Assembly: GCA_017590115.1 (NCBI GenBank)
Contig: JAGGNK010007559.1
Span: forward strand, 446,076-510,075
Reading direction: 5' to 3'
DNA from: Montifringilla adamsi
Taxonomy: Eukaryota; Chordata; Aves; Passeriformes; Passeridae
Length of the DNA stretch: 64,000 bases
Numbering within the stretch: position 1 is the stretch's first letter; each line of letters opens with the position of its first letter. Below the pieces are notes generated by a model. That model made no database searches, had not been told where the DNA came from, and saw only the letters and a list, made by a program, of their open reading frames with translations. Made by a program: the position numbers and the translations under genes. This document shows positions 23,318 to 35,589 of this stretch, one piece after another.

Positions 23318-23602
23318 GGTGCGGGGCTGCGGGCGCGGCCGCCCGGCCCCGATCCCGCACCCACCGCCGGGCCCGGCCGAGCCGCCGCCGGGAACTCGGG
23401 TCCGGCCGGGGCGGGCGCTCTGCGGCCGCCGCTCCGTTGCCTTCACGGAGCCCGTTCGCTTCCTCCCCGCCGCGCTCGGCCTCGCTCTTTAACGTGCTCC
23501 GGGGATCTGCTGCTCCTCCTCCGCGTGGCGCGGGGCCAGCCCGGCTGCGCCCGCCCTCCGCGGGATGCGGCTCCGCCGCGACCGCTGCCCCCGCCCCGGC
23601 AC
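22680..23602 (-). promoter_or_regulatory. TIMP2: CpG-island promoter of TIMP2
   Basis: A dense CpG island around TIMP2 exon 1 (start codon 23317), with many GC boxes. It runs upstream into an assembly gap, so the core promoter may be partly missing from the sequence. Confidence 0.6.
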
Positions 23603-23647
23603 NNNNNNNNNNNNNNNNNNNNNNNNNNNNNNNNNNNNNNNNNNNNN
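23603..23647. other. Assembly gap (45 N)
   Basis: Forty-five unresolved bases upstream of TIMP2 exon 1, flanked by extreme GC sequence. Open frames spanning it are meaningless. The true missing length is unknown. Confidence 0.99.
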
Positions 23648-23904
23648 CGCCCCCCGGCCCCATCGCTCCCGGAGCCCAAACCCCCGCGACGTAGCAGCGG
23701 ATGGCCGGACCGGCAGCAGTTCTGTGCCCGAGAATCCCTCCCCACCGTCGGCTCCTCCACCCCAGCTTGTCCCACACCCGAGTTCGCTCCCCTGCCTGCT
23801 TCCTGCTCCCACTGGGGCTCCTGTGCCCCTGCCCCAGGCCTCGGGCCTCTCCCCACGGCAGCCCTGGAGCACAGCTCTAAAACCCCACCTTGTCTCTATC
23901 CTGG

Positions 23905-24452
23905 ATCATGATGGGGTTTAACCCCGGCGGGCAGCTCAGCCCCCAGCTTTTGGTTCATTCTTCCCAGCAGGGTGGTGAGAGAACTGGGAAGGGAAAAGTG
24001 AGAAAACTGCTGGCTGAGATAAAGGTGAAGCAAAAGCCACACACAAGCAAAGCAAAGCAGGGAATTCTTTCACCCCTCCCCACGGCAGGCAGGTGCTGAG
24101 CCATCCCCAAGGCAGCTGGGCTCCAGCACATGATGGTGATTCGGGAGGACAAACACCATCACTCCGAATGTCCCCCCACTTCCTGCGTCTTCCTCCAGCT
24201 CTATATGCCGAGTATGATTCCCTACAGTGTGGAATATCCCTTGGGTCAGCTGTTCTGTACCCTCCTGACTCCTTGTGCCCCCTCAGCCCCTCACTGGTGG
24301 GATGAAGAGCAGAACAGGCCACAGGCTGTGCAAATGCTGCTCAGCAGTAATGAAAACATCCCTGTTATCAACACTGTTCCCAGCACAAATCCAAAACACT
24401 GCCCTACACCATCTAAAATGGAAAAAACAGACTCTATGCCAGTCCAAACCCA
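23905..24452 (-). mobile_element. Solo LTR of an avian endogenous retrovirus (degraded)
   Basis: I recognise this block as a diverged copy of an LTR family common in bird genomes, inserted in minus orientation. On plus, the copy begins near GATGGGGTTTAACCCC. It continues with a GAGATAAAGGTGAAG block matching the LTR poly(A) neighbourhood, then GGAATATCCCTTGGGTCAGCTG, CTTGTGCCCC and ATCAACACTGTTCCCAGC, and ends near ATGCCAGTCCAAACCC. No gag, pol or env coding sequence accompanies it, so it is a solitary LTR. The exact TG/CA ends and a target-site duplication could not be fixed. Recognition is from memory of family consensus, not a search. Confidence 0.6.
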
Positions 24453-26899
24453 CTCGCTGTGTCACCATGGAGGTGTCAGGATGCTGCAGCTGTCACTGTA
24501 CCTGTACTCTGTGCCTGGCTGGCTGCTGAGAATGCTCCATGTCCCCAGCAGTGCCTTTGTCCCAGTGGAGCAGGCAGGGCCACAGCTTTTGAGCACAGCT
24601 GGGCCAGGTGTCATGGGCATGTGTTGGTAGGACAGCCGCCACCACGGCCACAAAATATGCTCCTGAGCCAGCCTCTTGTCACAGCACTGCCATGGATACA
24701 CGCAGAAGAGAGACGTAACAGAGATGTTCAGCCTCCAGGAGGAGAAGAAACAGCAGAACTGGGCACCTGGACCCGGCCCAAACCCTGCCTGAGCCTGCAG
24801 GGAACACAGGGGAGGTGACACCATTGACAGCGCTGGGATGCTAGATGACACCTGGAGATGGAGCCCCAGGTTGCCAACTCCACCGTGGGGCCCACGGCTT
24901 GCAGAGGCTGCAGCAGCAGCAGGAAATGAGGCACTCTGAGGGCAGCGCAGTGCTCAGGGCAGGGGCCCAGGGGTGCCTCGGCCCAGGGGACAAGAAGGGA
25001 CCAGGTAGTAGGGACAGCCACTGGCACAGCCTTGGGCCACAACAGGTGCTGTGGAGCTGCCAGCGCTGGGCTGGGAGGGTGAGTGAGGCCAGGAGGGTGA
25101 CTGAGGCCAGGAGAGATTGCCAAGTGCCAGTGATGGCTGAGTGGCCATCATGGACTGTGGCCAGCTGGCGCCCAGTGTGGGCTGCAAAAGCATCCTGGGT
25201 GCCCTGGGCTGGGTGCTGCACGATCCCCAGGCCACGTGCAGGGGCTAAAGCCAGGCCTGTCTGCAGGCTGGGGACAGGTCCTGTCTAGAGACAAGCGCAG
25301 CCCAGCGCTGGCCGAGTCATTGTCTGGGCTAAATGAAAACACATGTCTGGCCTGTAGCTCTGCATGGCTCACAGAGGTGCTGACACTGTAAACAGGGGTG
25401 GGGGGAGCAGCCTGGCGGGGTTCTTGGGAGGGCCCCAACCACTCTGTGGATCCTTCCACCCAACCCCAGCCTGACTGCTGCCCCGACAGGCCCCCTCCCT
25501 CCCTGTGCACGGCTGGACCCACAGCAGAGCAGTGCCAAGGCATGGCAGAGGGATACAGGGGGCACAAGGACCCCCCAAAGCACAGTGGCCACACCCAGCT
25601 CTCTGAAGCCCGACTTGCTGGCAGACCTGCCCTAGGGGCAGTGTTAATGGGGACCAAAGTGGGGACACCACAGAACCAAGCACCAGTCCTGCTGTGAGGA
25701 TATGCTGCCCTGTGACCTGGGGCAGGCCAGGCCTGAGCCAGGTCGGCGTGGGCAGGCCAGGAGCCACAGTCCCTTTGGTCAGGGGGTCAGGAGGGCCCTG
25801 GGGCCAGCAGATGCCCCTTTGGCCCTTGTGGCTTCTGAAACCACACAAGTTCCTCTGGGGGCCACGGGCTGCAGCAGCAATTTCACAACATGCTGGCAAG
25901 CGTGGGGAGGGCTCCCTGGCCAAAGCCCTGGGCTGCTGTGAACGCTCCTCAGCTGCTGCTGGCTCTGGGAAGCAGAACTGCAGCTCCTGGCTCTGCTCCT
26001 GCACCGAGCACAGGAGCCCTTGCACAGCATGGCTGCACTGTCGCCAGCTCCCAGCAGTTCTGTCCAGGGCTCAGCTCTTCCCAGGCTGGAAGCATTTCTG
26101 GGGTCAGAGCCATGTGCAGCCAGGGCTTGGAGAAGACGGATGGCCAGCACACACACACACACCTCTGAGGGTGTGGCCTGGGAATGGCACCAGGATGGGC
26201 CCACTTCACATCTGGCCACAGCTGGTGGCCCCATCACCCACACCCCCTGTCCCATAGGCACAGCCACTGTGCTGGAACCACAGTGGTGAGGGAACTGCTG
26301 CATCCCCTGTGCTCACAGGAGCAGAGGGACACAGACACTGTCCCCTCCCATGTGAGACTTTTCTCTGAAACAGGCCACCTGTCACCCCAACCATCACCTC
26401 ACCCAGCTTACGGGAAAAGGGAAGGAAATCCAGCTTCTGAAGAAAAAGCCTGATGAAATCCCCCCAGTCTGACCCTCTCTGGCCGCACACCCCACTCCAC
26501 CCAGCTAGCCCCATGGTGCACAAGGCACAGCTGTAGAGCTGGAGCTCAGCTGCAACCCCAGAGCATGGATGTCACCAGAGCCACCGAGCCACCGCAGATG
26601 GTTCTGTCGCAATTCAGGGCTGGGCACTAGGGGCTGCACTGAGGCCTGACTAGGCACCAGCACTCCAGGACCTGGACACTGTCCCGGGGCCGGGAGCACC
26701 CTGTGGTGGCGGTGCCTTGCCACCAGGTGCCACTGCCGAAACACTCGCACCACACCTACTGCAGCTCAGTCAACACTTTACAGGAGAGCCCAGGGCCAAG
26801 GACAGAGCTGGGAGCGCTGCCTGACATCCCTCATGGACCCCGGCCTAGGAGCAGGCTAGCAGGGCCTGCCCACACGCCTCCACTCGCTCCCGATGTCTG
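24453..26899. other. TIMP2-CANT1 intergenic region; no gene found
   Basis: In human this interval holds LGALS3BP. I see no SRCR domain, BTB/BACK-like exons or signal peptide exon of that gene on either strand. The 3' part (about 26,450-26,899) must include the CANT1 3' UTR, but no clear AATAAA was found on minus. A short (AC)n run lies at about 26,148-26,163. Confidence 0.5.
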
Positions 26900-28768
26900 T
26901 TAAATAAACTCAATGCCCTCGTACTTCACACTGCCAATCCTGGTCTCGGGCAGGAGGAAGCGCCCGTCCAGTGTGAAGGCCATGATGTAGCTGGAGATCT
27001 TGCCATTGTCCTCCTCTGACTTCAGCGCCACGATGATCTGGTCGTCCGTGTCCGGGATGAACTTGAAGGAGGAGAAGCCATGGGTGGGAACCACGTCGCC
27101 CACACGCCCCACTGTGACGTGCCCGAAGTCCTGGGTGGAGCTGAGCAGCAGGTTGGTGCCTCGCCGCTCGTCCGCCTGCTCGCTGTAGCGCTCGTGGCTG
27201 GCACGGCGCGGCAGGAAGAACCAGCGCTGCAGCGTGTCGCTCCAGGAGGCCGACTCGTGGATCAGGTACCCTGCGGCAGGAAGCGGAGTGAGACCACACA
27301 GGCCACAGGGGCACAGCCACGCTGGGGCCGGACCGTCCTCCTTCCCCTTCCCCTCCAAAACACCCCACAGCCCCACGCAGGCATCCCCTATGAACTCTTC
27401 TGCCTGCTCCTGCCTCACTGACTGGCAGCAGCCCCACAGTTCTCCCCAGAGCTAAGCAGGGGCACCCAGCACACCCCACTCTGCCTGGGGGCAGAGCTGC
27501 CAGGCCCAATGCCAGCTGAGCCACCCTTCAGCTGCTCCTGGCACAAGCAGCAGAGGAAAAGGACCAGGACAAGAGGAGATCTCTGGCCTCTGGCAGCCTT
27601 TAAATCACCCCCAGTGCCAGTATCCCCGGGGAGGGTGACTGTATGGCTCTGGAGCCATCAAGAGTGTGGGATATGCGGTGGCAGGAGGTTGCCCCGCTCC
27701 ATACCTGGGGGCCGGATCCCCGCTGCAGCCCTCAGCGCGTTGTAGTTTGTCACCCAGTTTTCGTGGCTCACGTCACCCTTGTAGCCAATGACCTTCACCC
27801 ACTGGGGGTTCTCATTCACCACTTCCCCTGTCGTGGTGGTCCACTCCTTGCCCAGTCCTCCCACGTACAGGTGCTCATCCTTCACTGCCAGCCACTCTGC
27901 CTTGAAGCCTGTGGTGGAAAGAATGGCATGAGGGGAGCTCAGTCAGCACGCGGCCATCAGACTGTCCCACGTGCCCCACACCCTGCACCCCTGAGCCCGG
28001 TGCTGGTTACAGTGTCCCCCATGCAGCCAGCTGGTCTCCCAGCAGGAACTGCTCTCTCTTGGCCAGGCTCAGAGGTCACAGGAAAGGTGCACCCCACCCC
28101 AGCAAGGTGAAAAGAGCCAAGGGCTTTACAGGGCAGGACAGGAGCTCACCTTTGCCCACAGTGCCATCCCCATCTGGGAGGATCACCCAAGGTACCACCT
28201 TGTTGCTCTCGACCTGGTAGACCACGCCTGTCCGGTCGTCCACCGCGTACAGCTTCCCGTTGAAAACCACCAGCTCTGAGAGCTCCATGCCCCGGCCCTT
28301 CTCAGCCAGGTGGGACTGCAGCATGCTCTCATCCTTGTCCCACTCCACCGTCACTCTGTCCCCACTGTCTGACAGTACCAGGTAGCCTTTCTTCAGGTAA
28401 CTGAACCAGGTGTGCTCCTGGGAGCCCCGGGACTGCGTGTCCAGGTCGGCAATGACGCCGATGCGGTAGCGCACGCCCTCAGGGTTCCTCTGCGGCGGGG
28501 ACAGCGGGTAGGTGTCATTGTAGCGGTCCCCTGCCTGCAGGCCGAGCTGCCAGGTGCGAGGGCTGGGGGGGCCATGCCGTGCTGGGGAGGAGCGGTGCAG
28601 GCAGAGCAGCAGCAGCAAAAGCCCCACGCAGGCTGAGGACAGCACGATGGCCTTCCAGCGCAGTCGGAAGCGGGGGTCAGCACCCTTGGTCATGGACGCG
28701 AGCACGGGCAGACCACCCACACTGATCCGGAGGGGGCTCATAGACTCATGGCAGGGCGGGACTGGCAT
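26900..28768 (-). CDS. CANT1: Soluble calcium-activated nucleotidase 1 (3 coding exons)
   Basis: CANT1 is a Ca2+-dependent nucleotidase of the ER/Golgi that hydrolyses UDP and GDP and supports proteoglycan synthesis. Exons on minus: 28768-28150, 27908-27705, 27270-26900. Phases join and total 1,194 nt (397 aa; human 401). It is a type II membrane protein: a cytosolic stem with [21 protein letters not shown] sequence, then a membrane segment at about 40-57 ([17 protein letters not shown]). The lumenal apyrase domain contains [10 protein letters not shown] (Asp108, Asp110), [53 protein letters not shown] and the tail [11 protein letters not shown]. An N-glycosylation site NDT is at residue 84. 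The start MPVPPCHES was chosen by alignment to human MPVQLSEHPEWNES. The coding exon begins at 28789 after a good acceptor. Confidence 0.97.
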
Positions 28769-29067
28769 CAGACATGGGGAGAGCAGAACCTGGTGGAAAG
28801 AGGGGAGGGAGAAGGTCAAAGAGCTGGATTTGGTGCTGACTGAGCTTGGGGGACAGCAGAACACAGCCATGAGGGGCGTCATCCCCTCTCCTGCAGAAGG
28901 TGCTCCCACCTCATGCAGCTAAGAGCCACCATGCCCAGGGGCTGTTTGCTGCTGGAACCACCCTCAGCCCCTCTCACCTGGCTCCCTCTGCGCCCCCTGC
29001 CCAGGAGCCCCAGCGTCTTGGCAGGATTGCACGACCTGCTCGGCAGCTCTATCTGTGCCATGGTCAC
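28769..29067 (-). other. CANT1: CANT1 5' UTR end and candidate upstream exon
   Basis: The coding exon extends 21 nt upstream of the ATG to an acceptor at 28790. A good donor (GCCAG then GTGAGAG) at 28978/28977 closes a possible upstream exon on the same strand. Joined to 28789, an upstream ATG at 29059 would read in frame into the known start. Whether this exon is used is not shown by the sequence alone. Confidence 0.3.
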
Positions 29068-29599
29068 TGCAGCTCAGGCAGCGAGCTGAGGCAGCTGGCT
29101 CAAGGCGAGCCCCGTGTCACAGTGTCCTGGGGCACGTCTCCCCACAGGGTCCTGGGAGGAAGTAGGTTCCTCTCGGGTGGCAAGGATGACCCTTGCTGTC
29201 TCCAGAGTGGCTGGGCAGCCTGGCCCAGCTCCCGTGGCCCCGAGAACCAACCCCACTGATGAGCTGTGAGCTTGTCTCCAAGCCACACAGGGACACTGGG
29301 ACACGTGTCAGCTCCGCCCAAGCAGGATGCCAACACCTGAGCAGGAAGCGCAGTGCCCAAGGGACTCACACCCTGACCTGCCCAGCCTCACAGACACAGG
29401 ACCCCCTCATCCCTGCCCAGGACACAGAGTGTCCTCTATGTGTGAGCATTGTGAGCCCACCCCGGGCTGTGCCCACCAGCGGGCCGGGGTGCTAGCAGTG
29501 CCCCTCAGTGCCACCTCCCTCCCTGCAGCACAGGGGACGTGGCAGCACCCCAGGCTCCCGCAGATGGGCACTCCGGGCTGCCCGGGTGGCAAGCAGCCA

Positions 29600-31330
29600 C
29601 CACTGGACCCGTGCTCAGCCCGTACCATGCAGCCCGGGGCAGAGACCCCCATCCCGGGGCAGAGATCCCATCCCGGGGCAGAGATCCCCAGCCGCCATCG
29701 CAGGGCTTTCTACAAAGGGCCCGTGCCGCAGGGTCTCAACGTGCCTTTCAGCAGCCGGAGTGGCAAACAGAGGCGGCATTGAGCGTGGGGGACCGGCCCC
29801 GGGCAGGGGAGCTGCGGCACAGCACGGCGCGCGCGGCTGGGGGCACGGCAGCGCCTCTCGGTCCCGTCGGGATCCCGTAGCGTGGGCCCGGCAGAGCCCC
29901 GGGGACCCCTCTCGGTGCGCTGAGCCCCACCGCGCTTGCAGCCCGTTCTGAGCACGGCCACGGGGACCCCTCAGAACGCCGGGGCACGGTCACCGGGTAG
30001 GGACACGGGGACCCCCCAGCACCCCCGGGCGCGGACACGGGACGCCCTTCTAAGGACACGGGGACTGCCCGCCTGCGCCGGGCGCGCCCTCGGGGACCCC
30101 CGCGCCCCCTCCCCGGCCGAGCTGACGGGCACCGCCCGGACGGAGCGGGGCCCTGAGGTCCCCGCGCCCCCGGGACCTCCGCGCGTGGCACAGCCGCCCG
30201 GGCAGGGTGCTTGAGGTGCGCGGTGCCCTCGTCCGGTGCGGACCCCCGCCTGCCGGCCCGGCCCGGCCCCGNCCCCCGCGCGCAGCCGCCGCCGCTGCCG
30301 CCTACAGCTCCCGGCGGCCCCGCGCGCCGCCGCCGCCGCGCCTGGCAGCGGCCTGACGGCCCCGTCTGGCGCAAAAACTGCAACTCCCAGGAGACCCACG
30401 CGTCACCGCGCCCCCACCGCCCCTCCCGCTGCGCCGCGGGGCCTGCCGGGAGCTGTGGTCCACGGTGAGCAAAGCCCGCTAGAGCGGGCGCCGCTCACGG
30501 GCGGCTGGAGAACCGCGGCGGGGGCAGTGCGGGGGCCGAGCCGGCTCTGCGGGGTGGGCACAGCCCGGCTGTTCGGCAGGCATGACCCCCGCGCTGGCCC
30601 TGCTGCAGCCCGCAACACATTCTATCCTTGTCCCGGTTGCCCCCTATGTCCCGCCGCCACTCGGGGTGGCAGCGGGGTAAACCCAGCCCCGCGCCTTGGG
30701 ACCCGTGCGCGTGCCCAGGTGTCAAAGGCTGCAGCCCGGTGCGGCTGTGCTGGCCGCGGTGCCCTCGGGGCTGGGAACGGCCTCGGCAACGCCGGCACGG
30801 GGCAGGGTCCTGCGCCGGGGCCAGCCGCACCCTCCGGGATCCCGGGCCCCGCGGCAGCTCCGGCGAGCTGCTGGCACGTGCAGCCTCTGCTCCCGGTGCG
30901 GCGGCCCCGGGGCACGAACGGCTGGGGCGGCCGGTCCCGGGAGCACTCACGGTTAAGGCAGCCGCGAGCGCACATCTGGCGGGGGAGGGCTGCGAGCCTC
31001 GTCCCGTGCCTCGCTGCCTCCTGCGCTTCCCAAAAGTGTATTTCCGCCCGGGCCGGGCGAGGAGAGGCGGCTCCGGAGCGGGAGGCAGCGGTCGGCCGCG
31101 GACAGGCTCTGCGCTGGCCCGGGCGATGCTCTAGGGCAGCAAACGCAGCGCCGGGAGGCAGAAGCCGTGCCCCAGAGGTAGGTGGGGGCAGCTTTGGGAG
31201 GCCTGGCGATCACCCCCGGAGCTGCAGGGGCCGAGCTCCCGTCGGCGGGCGGTGCCGAGGTACCGGGAGGCGGCTCCGCCTCGCCGAGCGCTCGGGTGCC
31301 CTGGCGCACGCCCAGCCAGGGGGGTCGGCC
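29600..31330. promoter_or_regulatory. CpG island between CANT1 and C1QTNF1
   Basis: A long, very CpG-rich stretch between the divergent genes. It is a candidate bidirectional promoter. Donor-like sites exist on both strands (plus GTGAGC at about 30,465 and GTAGGT at about 31,177; minus GTGAGC near 30,488 and GTGAGT near 30,945), so noncoding first exons of either gene may lie here. GGGACACGGGGACC-type words recur at 29,950-30,065 and CATCCCGGGGCAGAGA at 29,640-29,690. One unresolved base is at 30,272. Open frames here are GC artefacts. Confidence 0.5.
30272..30272. other. Single ambiguous base
   Basis: One N inside a GC-only run in the CANT1/C1QTNF1 CpG island. Confidence 0.99.
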
Positions 31331-33809
31331 CCTGAACCCCCCCAGCCGAGCGAGGCCCTTGCCTTGCCTGCAAAGGAGCAGTGGGAGCCACACGGCTGAG
31401 CCTCACAGTAGTCTGGGGGCACAGCCCGACCCTCCGCGGCTCTGGGAGGACACAGATTCCCCCAGCCCTGCCCCAGCTGCGTTCCCAAAAATCCCATGGC
31501 TACAAACACATAAGACCCCCGCTGGGCCACCTCCAGCATCTCTTTGGGGGTTACAGTGGCTGTTGTGACCCAGCACAACGTCTTGCTGGTGCTAGAGAAG
31601 CTGGAGGGCTGCAACTACCCCGTGCTCCTTCCCCACATCTGCCCCATGCGGCCCCCACGCTGCTGCCTGCTGGCTCTGCCCTGCTCCAGGGAAAAAAGGG
31701 CTCTGCAACCGTTCCAGCGTCTGCAGCAGCACATGGGGCACCTGGCCCACCAGCAGAGGTACGGTGGTTCTGGCTAATGTGCAGGGAAGTTTGTATCCAA
31801 CACCCTAAACAGAGACGGGTGCAGGTCCTGCTGCCTCCACACTGCCCCGAGCTCCTCATCCCTCCCCAAGGGTTTGTTCCGTTTCATCCTAGTCTTCATC
31901 TCCATCTGGAAAGTATTTTGGGATGTTTTGATTTGCAGTCCCAAGGCTTCTGCATCCACTGAGTTTAAATCTCTGACTGCTCCTGGAGAGCAGCCAACCC
32001 TGAGGGAAATGCGTGTCCCTGGTGGGGCGGTGTGTGCCCGTGTGCAGGTGGGCACACAATGCCCAGCACACCTGCAGGGTGCAGGGGGGCACGCTGGGGG
32101 CCCAGCTATCCCCATGGGCTGCTGGCAGCACCCTGCGAGCACCACACACTCGCCTCTGTCCCCAACAGCCTGGGAAGCACTGCCTTCCACCATGGGAACT
32201 TCCTGGTGGAGGGTTTCTCCTTGTGGAGCAGCTCTCTGTGACACTGCGCTGTCCCCAGGGCCCAGCCTGCTCCAGATCCCAGAGGAATGCCTGGTGTGAC
32301 AGTCCCACAGCTGGGGGAAAGCCACAGGCTTCCCAAACCCGGCACGCTCCGTGCCCTGCTTAGTGCTGTGGGCCTGGCACAGCTGGAGGCCAGGCAGGCT
32401 GAGCAGAGCCAGGGCCAGGGCCAGGGCCGCCCTGGTGACACGTGCTCACAGGGCCCTGGCTGCCTTCTCCACCTCTATCCACGGATCCGCTTCTCCCCTG
32501 CCTCCCTCCACACCTGGCAGCACCGACACAACGGGGTGAGAGACAGAGGCAGCGGGAAGTGTGTGCCGGGGCCAGGCCCTTGGCAGAGGGTTTGAGCAGC
32601 AGGAAAAGCCCTTTGGAGCCTTTCCCAATCCCTCCGCCCCTTCCCAGCTCCAGTGACTCATAATCCAGGCATCCGCCCCCGGCCCCGGAGCCCTCCGCGC
32701 CCGCTGCGGGAGCGCACGTGGTCCCTGGGACCCCGCACCTGGGGACAGTGACAACAGCCACCGACCGCCGACTGAGAGCAGGCGCTCACCAAAACCACAG
32801 GATTCTGCCCCAAAATCCGTCATGGCCTGGCTGAGCCGCAGAACACAGGGCAGGGCTGAGAGGGGCGCTTTGCGCCGCGGGACCGGCGCTCCGCGATCCC
32901 GGCGGAGCGCAGCCGGGCGGCTCTTTGGGAGGGGACACACCTGTCCCACCCCAGGGAGGCACCTGGCTGAGATAGGAGCCGGGTAGCGGCCATCCCCGTC
33001 CCGCTCGGAGCCTGCAGCCGCGGGATGCCCAGCGCTGGGCAGTGCTACGCCCCTGTTTGGCCAAGGCTGTCCAAAGGGCGAGGTGCTGCGTGCCCGGCCC
33101 CACGTCTCCAGCAGATACGATTCTGATAATAGAGGGAGGGGTCGCGAAGTGCCCGGGCTGGGTCACAATGCCACCACCACTGCAAATATTAGTTTTGGCC
33201 CCATACAGGGTGTGGGCTCTTGGAAAGGTTTCAGCCAGCTCCCAGATAGGGCTACCAGCCCACATCCCTCTTTCTAGAGGAGGGGGTCGTGTCCCCTTGC
33301 AAACCCTTGGGCTGGCAGCCCCCAAGGCACAGGAGCCCCTTGCAGGAGTAGGGTGCAGATGCACTCTCTGGGCTCTCCTGGGGTCCCACACACAAACAGG
33401 GCTGCATCCTGACATTTGCCTCATGGCATCTGGAGCTCTCTGTAATTTTTCAGGTGCTGACATCCTAAATTGCTGCTCTTGGGCGTCCATGGGAGGCACC
33501 TGAAGCCAGGCTGAGCAGGAGCAGCAGCACTTGGTCCAGGACTTGGCCCCCTCAGAGGCTGCTGCTCTGCTCCACTCTCAGCTCTGAGGTAATCCCATCT
33601 GCCATATGTGCCAGGGCTCAGGGGCTGCACATGAGCCCAGAGCCCCCTAACTGCCCCAGTGTGGGTCTCCACAGGTGCTCACTGGGGTGACACTGTTCCA
33701 TAGCCCAGCCAGAACCCCGGGGCTGTGCAGTGCACAGGTCCTGTCCCAGGACAGCTTGGGGCATGGCTGGGCTGGGAGTCTCCTCATTTCTGTCCCCGGC
33801 ACCTCACAG
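31331..33809 (+). other. C1QTNF1: Upstream region of C1QTNF1; no coding exon seen
   Basis: Probably C1QTNF1 5' intron or upstream sequence. No protein-like open frame is convincing on either strand. The coding exon starts after an acceptor (CACCTCACAG) ending at 33,810, which implies at least one noncoding exon further left. Confidence 0.4.
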
Positions 33810-33823
33810 GACCCTGCCAAGGC

Positions 33824-35109
33824 ATGGAGGGGCTGTGGGTGCACGGTGTCCTGCTGATCTTCCTGCTGCCCTGCCCTGTGGGGAGCCAGACCAGCTCCCT
33901 CCCTTACCAGAGATGGTGGACAGACCCCAATGAGGCCCCTTCCCAGCACCAAGCTGCCAGGTGAGGGGACCCCTGAGCCAGGGTGCTCTGCAGTGGGGGC
34001 CAGGGCAGCCCTGGCACTGCAGGCCCCCCGCCCCCCCGTAGCTCCTGCTGCGCTTTGCTTTCTGCCTTGCCAGGGCCACGCAGGAGCAGAAGGCTGGTGA
34101 TGCCCAGGAGGGGCTGCCCCCACAGCCCCGCTGTGTCCGCTGCTGCCCCTCACCTGAAAAGCGCTTCTACCCCCAGTACCAGCCCATGCCTCAGATCAAC
34201 ATGACCATCCTGAAAGGTGAGGGCTGGCAGGACCCCACGCTGTGCTGCCAGCATTGCCCCAGCTCCAGTGCTGAGCTGGGCTCACAGTGCCAGCTCCTGC
34301 ACAGGCTGGGAATGAGAAAGTGGGGTGGTGCCAGTGGTCCTGTGCCCTGCACAGACAGGGGGCAGGAGCCACGCTGGGGTGTGAACAGCCGCTGCTCTGG
34401 TGGCTTTTGGGCAGCAGCATCAGAGCCTGGGGAGAGGCAGGGGCAGGACTGGTGGGTCCCTGCTCCTTCCATCTGCCTCTGGGGAAGGGGCTTTCGGGGT
34501 GCTGGGTTCAGCTCTGGCCCCTGCTTGACAGCCCAACTCTCCCTCCTGCTCTGCCCAGGAGAGAAGGGGGACCGTGGTGAGCGTGGCATGCAGGGCAAGT
34601 TTGGCAAGACGGGGGTGGCTGGCAGCCGGGGCCACGCAGGGCCCAAGGGACAGAAGGGCAGCGTGGGTGCCCCCGGGGAGCGCTGCAAGAGCCACTACGC
34701 CGCCTTCTCCGTGGGCCGCAAGAAACCCCTGCACAGTAACGACTACTACCAGACCCTCATCTTTGACACGGAGTTCGTCAACCTCTACGACCACTTCAAC
34801 ATGTTCACGGGCAAGTTTTACTGCTACATCCCCGGGATCTACTACTTCAGCCTCAATGTGCACACCTGGAACCAGAAGGAAACGTACCTGCACATCATGC
34901 GCAACGGGGCGGAGGTGGTGATCCTCTACGCCCAGGTGAGCGACCGCAGCATCATGCAGAGCCAGAGCGTCATGCTGGAGCTGAAGGAGCAGGATGAGGT
35001 CTGGGTGCGGCTCTACAAGGGTGAGCGCGAGAACGCCGTCTTCAGTGACGAGTACGACACCTACATCACCTTCAGTGGCCACCTCATCAAGTACAGTGGG
35101 GACCCCTGA
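33824..35109 (+). CDS. C1QTNF1: Complement C1q tumor necrosis factor-related protein 1 (3 coding exons)
   Basis: C1QTNF1 (CTRP1) is a secreted adipokine-like protein of the C1q/TNF superfamily. Exons: 33824-33960, 34074-34216, 34559-35109. Phases join and total 831 nt (276 aa; human 281). An N-terminal signal peptide (about residues 1-21, core VLLIFLLP) is followed by a variable segment with the CVRCC cluster (Cys66, 69, 70) and a conserved sequon in QINMTILKG (Asn88). Then comes a short collagen domain of 14 Gly-X-Y triplets (about 94-135, from [10 protein letters not shown] to GAPGER) and a C-terminal globular C1q domain ([81 protein letters not shown]). The N-terminal 50 residues are diverged from human, so the start is inferred from the signal peptide. 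Confidence 0.96.
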
Positions 35110-35556
35110 GCCCCCCACCCCTCCTGTGCCAGGCCAGGTGGCCAAGGAGCCCCTGTCCCTCTCATCCCAGGAGTGCCACCCCCATTATGCTGTTAGTCAC
35201 CCTAGTGCCACTACCCCCAGCAGCTGCACCAGTGTGTGAATTCCCTCGCTGCAGCACCTCAAGGCTAACCAGACACACCTGGAAGAGTTGGAGCAATTGT
35301 AAGCCCCTGCCACGTTAGTGACCAGGAAGCAGCTGCTCACCTGGGGTGGGCAGGGAGCTCACCCCCTCTCCCTGCTCCAGAGCTGGGTTTGCCAGGCTCA
35401 GCCTGTCGCGGCGCTGGCACAGCGGCACAGTGTGACCGCTGGTGCCCTGGTGCCAGGCAGCGCAGACACTAGCACGGTGCCACGCTCACCTCCTGGCACC
35501 ATGCTGTGCTCCCCAGCCAGAATGGACAGAAGGTGCTCAGCACCATCCAGAAAGGC

Positions 35557-35562
35557 AATAAA
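35557..35562 (+). terminator. C1QTNF1: Poly(A) signal, C1QTNF1
   Basis: Canonical AATAAA 448 bp after the C1QTNF1 stop codon, giving a 3' UTR of about 470 nt. A second possible hexamer, ATTAAA, is near 35,843. Confidence 0.7.
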
Positions 35563-35589
35563 CCACTAAGGGCCCTCCTGCCTTCCCCG

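Noticed and set aside
34186..35109. 307-codon open frame for C1QTNF1 starting at 34186
   Set aside because: It reads through the intron between exons 2 and 3. Splicing at 34216/34559 restores [15 protein letters not shown], as in the family.
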